Shown here: positions 1-5,546 of the stretch, one piece after another
Layout: every line of letters begins with the position of its first letter
Numbering within the stretch: position 1 is the stretch's first letter
Assembly: GCA_039033695.1 (NCBI GenBank)
Contig: JBCCCC010000159.1
Coordinates: 1 to 6,955 of the forward strand
Length of the DNA: 6,955 nucleotides
DNA from: CALBPI01 sp039033695
GTDB lineage: Bacteria > Pseudomonadota > Gammaproteobacteria > Steroidobacterales > Woeseiaceae
Reading direction: 5' to 3'
Notes under the pieces: generated by a model
What the model was told of the DNA's origin: nothing
The model's input: only the letters and a program-made list of their open reading frames with translations
The model's database searches: none
Position numbers and translations under genes: made by a program

Positions 1-20
1 ATGCGGAGTTGGCGAGCTCG

Positions 21-788
21 CTAGTCGTCGATACGAACTTCCCCGACAACGTTGCTGTGCCGCACGCTGCCACTGCCATCTCTGGCCACGGTGAAACTGC
101 CACCCACGGTGTCCGCGGAAATGCTCCCGGACCCGTCGCGGCCGATGTAGACGTCTTCTCTGATGTCCGATGCGGTGATCGAACCGGAGCCGTCTTCATC
201 AATGCGAACGCTGCCGGCGCGGGCTATCGTGATGCTGCCGCTGCCGTCATCCAGCACATGGACAAGGCCCGCGACATCCTTGACCGAGATCGACCCCGAG
301 TTGTCGGTGATTTCGACCGAGGCGACACCCTCGACCACGAGCGAGCCACTGGTGTCATCGATATGAATGGCAACCCCCGCCGGGACCTGGATTTCCAAAT
401 CGAGTCTGGAATTACTGTTGCCAAAGTTGATCAGGCTCGGGTCCGGCAACACGGCCTCCAGGATCAGCGTCTCACCGTCTCGTCGCGACTTCACCGCGAA
501 CTCATCGAGGTCGCGCTCGCGCTTCGTGCACGCGTGACCCTCGATCCGGGCGGTGCTGAGCCCAGACTGGCCGAGTACGATCAGCTTGCCCGCGCGCGCC
601 TCAATCGAGATTTCGCGGATGCCGTCGAGGCTGAGCTCTTCTGATATCTCTCTGGTCGCTTTGCAGTCGTCGCTCGAATGGGCACTGGCGCCCGTCGCGA
701 GTACGCCCATGGCGCAGGCAGCCAATGCGCTGCGGCAGATCAATGACCTTATGCCCCTGATTCCTGACTGAGTCTCCACGATAAACAT
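21..788 (-). CDS. Exported SGS-repeat protein, GIN/DUF4097-like putative adhesin
   Basis: The 255-residue product has a long Sec-type signal peptide, with a hydrophobic stretch at about residues 20-34 and a likely cleavage after ATGASA at residue 36. The mature protein should be periplasmic or surface-exposed. Residues 37-143 form a beta-rich N-terminal part with two cysteines (42 and 87) that could form a disulfide. Residues 144-255 are six repeats of 17-19 residues, each with SGS near its start (first residues 147, 164, 183, 201, 220, 239) followed by alternating hydrophobic residues. That pattern predicts a right-handed beta-solenoid, as in the GIN-domain/DUF4097 'putative adhesin' families, whose molecular function is mostly unknown. 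The ATG start is supported by AGGAG 8 bases upstream (797-801). The gene is transcribed away from the 1015 gene. I am confident of export and of the repeats. The family is inferred from pattern, and adhesion is not demonstrated. Confidence 0.8.
   Translation of the reverse strand: MFIVETQSGIRGIRSLICRSALAACAMGVLATGASAHSSDDCKATREISEELSLDGIREISIEARAGKLIVLGQSGLSTARIEGHACTKRERDLDEFAVKSRRDGETLILEAVLPDPSLINFGNSNSRLDLEIQVPAGVAIHIDDTSGSLVVEGVASVEITDNSGSISVKDVAGLVHVLDDGSGSITIARAGSVRIDEDGSGSITASDIREDVYIGRDGSGSISADTVGGSFTVARDGSGSVRHSNVVGEVRIDD
24..359 (-). repeat. Six degenerate repeats encoding SGS beta-strand units
   Basis: This stretch encodes residues 144-255 of the exported protein. The repeats are clear in the protein (an acidic residue, then G/S-S-G-S, then a hydrophobic strand, with a period of 17-19 residues). 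At the DNA level the copies differ at many positions. The array therefore looks old and held by selection on the protein, not freshly amplified. Confidence 0.75.
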
Positions 789-810
789 GCCTCAAACTCC
801 TGGGTTAGAT

Positions 811-837
811 GGTTATGGCGTTTAGACGCCCAAAACC
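811..837. promoter_or_regulatory. Inverted repeat in the leader of the SGS-repeat gene
   Basis: GGCGT (817-821) and ACGCC (826-830) form a perfect 5-bp stem with a TTAG loop. Outer arms GGTT (811-814) and AACC (834-837) could extend it across a small internal loop. It lies just upstream of the AGGAG ribosome site of the minus-strand gene at 21-788, so it could be a leader hairpin or an operator. No T-run follows on either strand, so it is not an intrinsic terminator. The role is inferred. Confidence 0.35.
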
Positions 838-919
838 GCATGACGGTTTAGATCAGATCCGAGTCCGGCGAGCGAATTCCGCATTGGCACCTCGCCTGAA
901 CCCGCCTTCTTGAAGCGAT

Positions 920-938
920 TATGCGATTTACACGCATA
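920..938. promoter_or_regulatory. Inverted repeat TATGCG-N7-CGCATA, possible operator
   Basis: Perfect 6-bp arms at 920-925 and 933-938 are separated by 7 bases, giving a 19-base dyad in the divergent intergenic region. A TTGACA hexamer starts directly after it at 939-944, but no convincing -10 element sits 16-18 bases beyond. The dyad's size and place fit a site for a dimeric regulator. No regulator gene is visible nearby. Confidence 0.3.
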
Positions 939-1014
939 TTGACACGCTAAGCCACACTCCGGGCCGCAACACTACTGGCATCAGGCGGGTGTCAGGACGA
1001 TCTCGGAGACAGAA

Positions 1015-1554
1015 ATGAAGAATATATGGCCGAGGAAGGCGATTCTCGTGGCAGCTATCGCGCTGCCGGCGCTTGTTTTTGCCGACCACGCGGACCCAAA
1101 AGTCAAAGTCGATCTCGATGATGGCGGCTACAGGGAGTCGAAGTCCTTCAAGTCGAACTGGCTTGTGTATCGCTCCATCGGCGGCAACACGACCATCAAG
1201 GGCAAGGAAAAGAAGCGCAAATGGTATTGCGTCTGGCTGTGTAAGGTTCGCGTCGACAAAAAGGCCGAGAGCATCACCATTACCAACTACTACTATTCGG
1301 AGGTATCGCCCGGCGTCTTCGTGAGCTCGGGACCGATTCCGAAGACTTGTGAGGACACCTCGTCCTGCACGCTCAAGGAGTCCGCTGGTGGCTTCAACAT
1401 CGACATGCAGTTCCCGAACGGCGAGAACGGCGGCGGTCTGCTACCGATCGACGGCGTCGTTTCCGTTCATCGCATGGTGATCGACGGCCAGCAATACAGT
1501 GCATTCACGGCGAAGGGCAAACACCCTGTACCCGACACCCCCGTGATCGAGTAG
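1015..1554 (+). CDS. Small secreted protein of unknown function
   Basis: I do not recognise this family. The 179-residue product begins with a clear Sec signal peptide: basic KNIWPRK, a hydrophobic core, and a likely cleavage after residue 23 (LVFA before DHADP). The mature protein of about 156 residues is probably periplasmic or secreted. It has a strongly basic patch at residues 64-69 next to WYC-VWLC (C72 and C76), and a second cysteine pair at C112 and C118, so two disulfides are plausible. Alternating polar and hydrophobic residues around 88-108 suggest beta structure. The ATG start has GGAG at 1005-1008, 6 bases upstream. Its stop codon lies directly before the start region of the phospholipase A2-like lipoprotein gene, so the two are almost certainly co-transcribed. 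A role as partner, chaperone or inhibitor of that protein is possible but unproven. Confidence 0.75.
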   Translation: MKNIWPRKAILVAAIALPALVFADHADPKVKVDLDDGGYRESKSFKSNWLVYRSIGGNTTIKGKEKKRKWYCVWLCKVRVDKKAESITITNYYYSEVSPGVFVSSGPIPKTCEDTSSCTLKESAGGFNIDMQFPNGENGGGLLPIDGVVSVHRMVIDGQQYSAFTAKGKHPVPDTPVIE

Positions 1555-1558
1555 GTGA
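1553..1558 (+). promoter_or_regulatory. Ribosome binding site overlapping the upstream stop codon
   Basis: AGGTGA overlaps the TAG stop of the 1015-1554 gene and matches the 3' end of the Shine-Dalgarno consensus. It lies 2 bases before ATG 1561 and 5 bases before ATG 1564, which favours one of these over GTG 1555. The overlap suggests translational coupling of the two genes. Confidence 0.45.
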
Positions 1559-1560
1559 CG

Positions 1561-2559
1561 ATGATGCAAAGATCGAGACTCGTATCAGCGCTAGGCATTA
1601 TTGCGGCGGCCCTGCTCCTGACCGGCTGCGCAAGCCAGTCGTTCCGTTACCACAGCGATGACGCCATCGATGACGCGTTTCGGGCCGGCGCCGCGGTAAC
1701 AGAACTCAGCGCCCGATCGCCCGATCATGTGGCCGGCAACTTCCGGATTGGTGAGACTGAGTACGCGTTCTCATCGAGGCACGCTGCGGATCAAGCCGAA
1801 CTGGTCATCGAGCACGAGGGCGACCAGCTTCTTGTGGCGCGTTGGACGCAAAGCCACCTGGCACTGAACGTGTTCGACGAGCAGATTCGAATCCCCATCA
1901 GCGGCGGCGAATCGCTGTTTAACGACGGCCAGGATCAGCGGCTCACTCCGGCGATCCAACGCTTTGCACGAACCGACATCTACCGCTCATTGCCCAAGCT
2001 GTCCCGGTCACTCGCCATGCTGGGCGTAACCGGACGATCACACCCGGCATCGCTGAGCATTCACCGAACGGCGTTAGCCTCGGAGACGCTATTTGACGGG
2101 ATCGATACGGCACGGCCGGACGACGACCCGGAGCGAGTGCCACTGATGTACGCCAACCCGCAGTTCGCAAGCCAGCTGACCAAGATCGCGATTAACGACT
2201 TCGACCTAGTCGACGACATCTACGGCTGTGACCAATTGGCGGGACCGTTCATACCACCCGAGATGTTTGAGGCCTTATCTGAGGCCTGTTCGGTTGGCGG
2301 GGGTGTCTGTCAGGACCTTCAGGATGACCCAAACGATGATGACTGCGACGGCATGTGTGGCCCAGGCTGCGCACAATGCTGGAAATGGGTGTGTGGGGAC
2401 TGCTGCGCCTATGTGGGCTGCCAGGTGCACGATGACCTGACCCGCGATTGCGAGGAAAACGGGTTCTCGGGGACCGGTGTGCTGAGCTGCCCGGCAGCCG
2501 GCCTGTTCTTTCCGATCATCCCGCTCACAAACATCTTCGCATGCGGGTTCTCGCTCTAG
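1561..2559 (+). CDS. Cys-rich lipoprotein with phospholipase A2-like C-terminal domain
   Basis: From ATG 1561 the product has 332 residues. It starts with a lipoprotein signal, LLLTGC, with acylated Cys at residue 23; Ala follows it, so outer-membrane sorting is expected. Residues 24-222 contain no cysteine and match no family I know. Residues 223-332 contain 14 cysteines. Within them an acidic, possibly calcium-binding stretch (DDPNDDDCDG, 255-264) runs into CGPGC (266-270), then CWKWVCGDCC (273-282), then GCQVHDD (286-292) and DC (296-297). Secreted phospholipases A2 have a calcium loop CGxGG followed by CCxxHD, whose His-Asp pair is catalytic. Here His290-Asp291 would fill that role. Spacing and cysteines differ from classical enzymes, so phospholipase activity is an inference. 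GTG 1555 and ATG 1564 are alternative starts. It is the second gene of an apparent operon with 1015-1554 and converges on the 2578-2982 gene, with 18 bases between stop codons. Confidence 0.8.
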   Translation: MMQRSRLVSALGIIAAALLLTGCASQSFRYHSDDAIDDAFRAGAAVTELSARSPDHVAGNFRIGETEYAFSSRHAADQAELVIEHEGDQLLVARWTQSHLALNVFDEQIRIPISGGESLFNDGQDQRLTPAIQRFARTDIYRSLPKLSRSLAMLGVTGRSHPASLSIHRTALASETLFDGIDTARPDDDPERVPLMYANPQFASQLTKIAINDFDLVDDIYGCDQLAGPFIPPEMFEALSEACSVGGGVCQDLQDDPNDDDCDGMCGPGCAQCWKWVCGDCCAYVGCQVHDDLTRDCEENGFSGTGVLSCPAAGLFFPIIPLTNIFACGFSL

Positions 2560-2577
2560 GTGATCTGGAACGTCCTC

Positions 2578-2982
2578 TCAGATCCCCTCAGCCTCGCGTT
2601 GAATATCGATCCACTGCGAATCGATCGTCAGCTTCCTGGCGACCTTGTCCTTGCTGCTGATCACGCGCCAAAACGGCGCGACTTCAGTGACCGACTTGCC
2701 ATCATCCATCTCATCGATGGCGGCTTGCGCAGAAATCCGCAGAAAAATCGCCGATGACACTGGGCACGTAGCATGTGCATTCCATTTTCTGGCGAGCTCA
2801 TTGCGCATCCGGACGATGCTTCGCGATTCACCTCTTGGTATGCCCCTGATGTAAGTGTCGACGATTTGCGGCGTCGCGACGAGCATCGTGCTACCCGCCT
2901 TGATACCTGCAAAGTTCTTCTCAAGCACCACGAGCTTCTCGTGCTTTTCGGTGTTCAGGTGCTCCAACGCTGTCTTGGCCAT
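2578..2982 (-). CDS. Conserved cytoplasmic protein, possibly alkyltransferase-like (MGMT/ATL-type)
   Basis: This is a 134-residue soluble protein without signal peptide or membrane segment. I chose ATG 2982 because AAGGG (2989-2993) lies 6 bases upstream; ATG 2988 and an upstream TTG at 3060 are less likely. The order of motifs recalls the DNA-binding domain of O6-alkylguanine-DNA alkyltransferases. IPRGESRS at 48-55 resembles their IPxGxTxSY segment. CPVSSAIFLR at 73-82 falls where the helix-turn-helix RAVGxA region lies. APFWRVI at 102-108 aligns with the active-site VPCHRVI. If this alignment is right, the acceptor Cys-His is replaced by Phe104-Trp105, so it could not accept alkyl groups but might still bind DNA, like alkyltransferase-like proteins (PWHRV). 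It lacks any N-terminal MGMT domain. The match is by eye and remote. The protein may instead be a conserved hypothetical of unrelated fold. Confidence 0.65.
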   Translation of the reverse strand: MAKTALEHLNTEKHEKLVVLEKNFAGIKAGSTMLVATPQIVDTYIRGIPRGESRSIVRMRNELARKWNAHATCPVSSAIFLRISAQAAIDEMDDGKSVTEVAPFWRVISSKDKVARKLTIDSQWIDIQREAEGI

Positions 2983-3041
2983 CGTCATCCCTTCCCGAAG
3001 TTGCGCCTGGAGTCTCGCACAGGACCACAAAGGAGAGAATA

Positions 3042-3101
3042 AGGGCGGTTTTCCATTCAAAAAAGAACAATTTACGGATCAGGCGCCTGCGGAACCGCCC
3101 T
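3042..3101. repeat. 9-bp inverted repeat around the gap between two minus-strand genes
   Basis: AGGGCGGTT (3042-3050) and AACCGCCCT (3093-3101) are perfect inverted copies, 42 bases apart. The loop holds a 10-base palindrome, CAGGCGCCTG (3080-3089), and a run of six A (3059-3064), which is T6 on the minus strand. The right arm overlaps the stop codon of the DUF2891 gene. In minus-strand RNA this could fold at the 3' end of that transcript or in the leader of the 2578-2982 gene. It lacks the compact GC stem plus adjacent U-tract of a standard terminator. Confidence 0.4.
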
Positions 3102-4182
3102 AACGAACACGTGTCAGGGCATAGATCGCGAACGAGCCCAGCCAGTGCGAGCCAACGTAGTTGTCTGCCGTAACAAACGGCAGCGACGCCGCGAGATGCG
3201 CATCTGCGGATTCCCGCAGCGACGTCGCGAGTGCGGCATCACTCACCGCATTCGCGATGATGAGCAGGTTCCAGGCTCGGCTCAGGTTCAGCCCGTCGAG
3301 GTGGACGATCTTCGGGTCTGTCCGGTCACTGACATTCACGGGGTCCAGCCCCTCCCCGCTTCCGAGCTCAGGCAGGAATGACGACAGCCAGCGCTCGAAT
3401 GCGGCACCGTCCAGTACCCGCGACATCAGCGCCGCCTCTTCAAGACAGGGCGAAAGAAAGTCCTCGCCGCTGGGCTCCCAGGCAATCGGACATCGTGCAT
3501 CATCGCCGTAGTACCGCATGGCAGCCTGTTCAATCAGCGCTGCGAACTCGGCGTCACCCGCAGTCTGGGCATAGTCATAGGCGAAGGACATCCCGAACGC
3601 CGAGTTGGGATGCACACCCGTGCGAACCGGATACACCTGAACCGGTAGAAACTGCATGTACCGGTCTCGAAGGTAAATCGACAGCGGCTGCAGTGCGCGC
3701 GACATCTGCTGCGCACGCGGTTCGTCCCAGCTCATGAGCTCGTTTTGAAGCTGCAGCAACCAGGCCCAGCCGTACATGCGTTCCCAACTCTTCGACTCAT
3801 GCAAAAAGTAAGCAAGCTCCGCCTCGATGTTCTCCGCACTGATGGAATCCATAAGTTGCGCAAACACGGCTTCCCGATTGGGCAAGTCCTCGAAGGCCTT
3901 GAGCGCCTTCACGAGCATCCAATGGCCATGAACCGACGAGTGCCAGTCGTAACAGCCATAAAAGGCCGGGTGCAGGGTTTTGGGTGCACGCAGAAACTCG
4001 GCGTCCGGAAGTACCTGGTTCAGCTTGTTCGGATACTCCTGTGGAATGCAGTCCATCGCGAGTTGCGTGAATCTGCCGATCTCATCAGCCGACATCGCAC
4101 GCGCACCCGCGTGACTCACCGTTGTTGTAGAAACAGCCAGACTCACCAGAACGAATCTGGCGACCCGTCGCATGTAGTGCAT
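3100..4182 (-). CDS. Exported DUF2891 family protein
   Basis: From ATG 4182 the product has 360 residues. It carries a signal peptide with RR at 5-6, a hydrophobic core to about 20 and a likely cleavage near residues 24-29 (SHAGARA). The mature part matches DUF2891 along its whole length. Hallmarks are YPNKLN (50-55), FYGCYDWHSSVHGHWM (74-89), GVHPNSAF (189-196), EPSGEDFLSPC (236-246), DGLNLSRAW (296-304) and HWLGSFA near the C-terminus (346-352). The family is mostly helical and rich in conserved His, Trp and acidic residues, which suggests an enzyme or ligand-binding alpha/alpha barrel, but no activity is established to my knowledge. Start choice: GGGG lies 6 bases before ATG 4182 and this start gives a compact signal peptide. 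GTG 4248 and ATG 4242 give N-terminal extensions of 22 and 20 residues, and ATG 4173 is also possible. Export to the periplasm is inferred. Confidence 0.88.
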   Translation of the reverse strand: MHYMRRVARFVLVSLAVSTTTVSHAGARAMSADEIGRFTQLAMDCIPQEYPNKLNQVLPDAEFLRAPKTLHPAFYGCYDWHSSVHGHWMLVKALKAFEDLPNREAVFAQLMDSISAENIEAELAYFLHESKSWERMYGWAWLLQLQNELMSWDEPRAQQMSRALQPLSIYLRDRYMQFLPVQVYPVRTGVHPNSAFGMSFAYDYAQTAGDAEFAALIEQAAMRYYGDDARCPIAWEPSGEDFLSPCLEEAALMSRVLDGAAFERWLSSFLPELGSGEGLDPVNVSDRTDPKIVHLDGLNLSRAWNLLIIANAVSDAALATSLRESADAHLAASLPFVTADNYVGSHWLGSFAIYALTRVR

Positions 4183-4332
4183 CACGTACCCCAACGCCCA
4201 CGTACCAATGACGGGTCGACCGTATTGCGCCCGACGCGGCATGTCCACCTGTCATAACGCGCTGCATGTCAACCAATCCGCGTCTCGGACGTTACTAGAC
4301 GCTAATCGCATGGGATAACAGGTCTTTGCACT

Positions 4333-5370
4333 ATGAACACTGCTATTGTCTTTCGCGCCCTCGCAGCGCTGTCAGTCCTGCTGCTGGCGGGCTGCGGCTC
4401 TGGCGGCTCATCGGACGCACCGGTCGTGGAGACCGCCGTCAGCGATCAGCCAGCGACAGCCCAGGTCTTTCGATCTGCGACCTTCACGGTCGACATCGCA
4501 CGCGACGTGGTCTACGCCCAGGGGCAATCCCACACAGATTGGAATGCACCGAATCCGATCACCAAAGATCTGCTGCTCGACGTGTACTCGCCGATGAACG
4601 ACGAGATTGACCGTCCCGCAATGATGTTTGTCCACGGCGGCGGTTTCACAGGTGGCAGCAAAGATACGATGCCGCCCAGTGATTTCGCGCGCTACTTTGC
4701 AGAGCGGGGATTTGTCGCCGTGGCGATCAACTATCGCTTGCTCGGCGACTACGGCACGCTGCCACCCAGCTTCGTTGAAACGATTGACGCCGTACCAGGA
4801 CTGACGGACGAGGACCGCGATCAATCCAAGGCGATGTACGCCGCAACCCGCGATGCCAAAGCCGCGCTGCGATGGCTCTCCGCGAACGCCGTCGAATACG
4901 GCATCGATCCCAATCAGATCAGCGTTGCAGGTGGCTCTGCAGGCTCTTTCATTGCCATTGCGCTGGGCGCAAGCGACTTTGATGATTACGCCCGTGAATT
5001 GACGCTGGATGAGGACCCGACACTGGCTACGACACATCTTGAGGAAGACGTCTTTGTCGCCTCAGTAGTCAATCACTGGGGCGGCACAGCGACCACAGAC
5101 CTGCTGCAGCGCGTCGACGGAAGCCTCCGGTGGGACGCTGCTGACGCGCCGATCAGCATCGTGCATGGCACCGCGGATCTGACGGTTTCTTACGAGCAGG
5201 CAGAGGCCCTGGTCGACATCTACACCAACACCGGCGCCTACTTCGAACTGAACACGCTGCAGGGCGCAGGTCATGCCGCCTGGAATGCCACCTTGAATGG
5301 GCAAACGCTCACCGAGATGGGTTTCGACTTCATCACTCGGATGCTTGATATCGAGGTGCAGGAGAACTGA
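4333..5370 (+). CDS. Alpha/beta-hydrolase lipoprotein (carboxylesterase type)
   Basis: The 345-residue product begins with a lipoprotein signal, LLLAGC, with acylated Cys21 followed by a Gly/Ser-rich linker, so it is probably anchored to the outer membrane. The catalytic domain starts near residue 45. A 'LLLDVYSP' strand leads to the oxyanion-hole motif HGGG (101-104). The nucleophile elbow is GGSAG with Ser202, the acid is probably Asp282 in HGTADLTV, and the base is His314 in GAGHAAW. A full Ser-Asp-His triad is therefore present. This arrangement is typical of hormone-sensitive-lipase-like and BD-FAE-type esterases, which cleave carboxylic esters, including acyl or feruloyl esters on polysaccharides. 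The true substrate cannot be read from the sequence. The acidic stretch 149-166 may form part of a lid. The ATG has only a weak AGG 10 bases upstream. The gene diverges from DUF2891 across a short region. Confidence 0.9.
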   Translation: MNTAIVFRALAALSVLLLAGCGSGGSSDAPVVETAVSDQPATAQVFRSATFTVDIARDVVYAQGQSHTDWNAPNPITKDLLLDVYSPMNDEIDRPAMMFVHGGGFTGGSKDTMPPSDFARYFAERGFVAVAINYRLLGDYGTLPPSFVETIDAVPGLTDEDRDQSKAMYAATRDAKAALRWLSANAVEYGIDPNQISVAGGSAGSFIAIALGASDFDDYARELTLDEDPTLATTHLEEDVFVASVVNHWGGTATTDLLQRVDGSLRWDAADAPISIVHGTADLTVSYEQAEALVDIYTNTGAYFELNTLQGAGHAAWNATLNGQTLTEMGFDFITRMLDIEVQEN

Positions 5371-5416
5371 GGGGCACGGGCCCGGTTCGGCTGCGTATTG
5401 TGAGAAGCGCCCGTAA

Positions 5417-5432
5417 GCATGCAAATGCATGC
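5417..5432. promoter_or_regulatory. Palindrome GCATGCA-AA-TGCATGC, candidate operator
   Basis: Two perfect 7-bp inverted arms are separated by AA, in the 176-base gap before the metallo-hydrolase gene. The 2-base centre is too small for a hairpin loop, so a protein-binding site is more likely than an RNA structure. A further ATGC partial copy follows at 5439-5442. It lies 130 bases before the GTG start, upstream of a weak promoter candidate. Confidence 0.4.
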
Positions 5433-5469
5433 AACGCTATGCAGAAGCGGTCATCCCCTGACCTGGCCA

Positions 5470-5497
5470 TTGATTGATGCTCAAGACAACAGATTAT
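5470..5497 (+). promoter_or_regulatory. Weak sigma70-like promoter candidate for the metallo-hydrolase
   Basis: TTGATT (5470-5475) and GATTAT (5492-5497) each match the -35 and -10 consensus at four of six positions, with 16 bases between them. The place, 50 bases before the GTG start and after the palindrome at 5417-5432, is sensible. Matches this weak arise by chance. Confidence 0.25.
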
Positions 5498-5534
5498 CCC
5501 CGGAATCAGCCGTCTTCATTACGGGCATCGAAAA

Positions 5535-5539
5535 AGGGG
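5535..5539 (+). promoter_or_regulatory. Ribosome binding site that decides a GTG start
   Basis: AGGGG lies 7 bases before GTG 5547. It is a good Shine-Dalgarno site and supports the non-ATG start, which also yields a complete signal peptide. Confidence 0.6.
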
Positions 5540-5546
5540 ACCCATC

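Noticed and set aside
24..359. Possible CRISPR or DNA satellite array
   Set aside because: The repeats are in-frame protein repeats of variable length, with divergent DNA and no constant repeat-spacer layout.
9..644. A 211-residue plus-strand open frame opposite the SGS-repeat gene
   Set aside because: It is antisense to a gene with a signal peptide, good ribosome site and recognisable repeats. Its own product has no coherent motif and is explained by high GC and repeat-driven codon use.
939..967. A sigma70 promoter with TTGACA at 939-944 for the 1015 gene
   Set aside because: The -35 hexamer is perfect, but the sequence 16-18 bases downstream is GC-rich and unlike TATAAT.
2560..2577. A shared terminator between the convergent genes ending at 2559 and 2578
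   Set aside because: Only 18 bases separate the stop codons and they contain no stem or T-run.
2983..3060. An N-terminal extension of the alkyltransferase-like protein starting at TTG 3060
   Set aside because: TTG is a rare start, and a well-spaced AAGGG site precedes the internal ATG at 2982.
3745..4257. A 170-residue plus-strand open frame opposite the DUF2891 gene
   Set aside because: The opposite strand encodes conserved DUF2891 motifs throughout, and this frame has no recognisable domain.
4408..5037. A 209-residue minus-strand open frame opposite the esterase gene
   Set aside because: It overlaps the oxyanion-hole and nucleophile motifs of the esterase on the other strand and looks like a GC-driven shadow frame.
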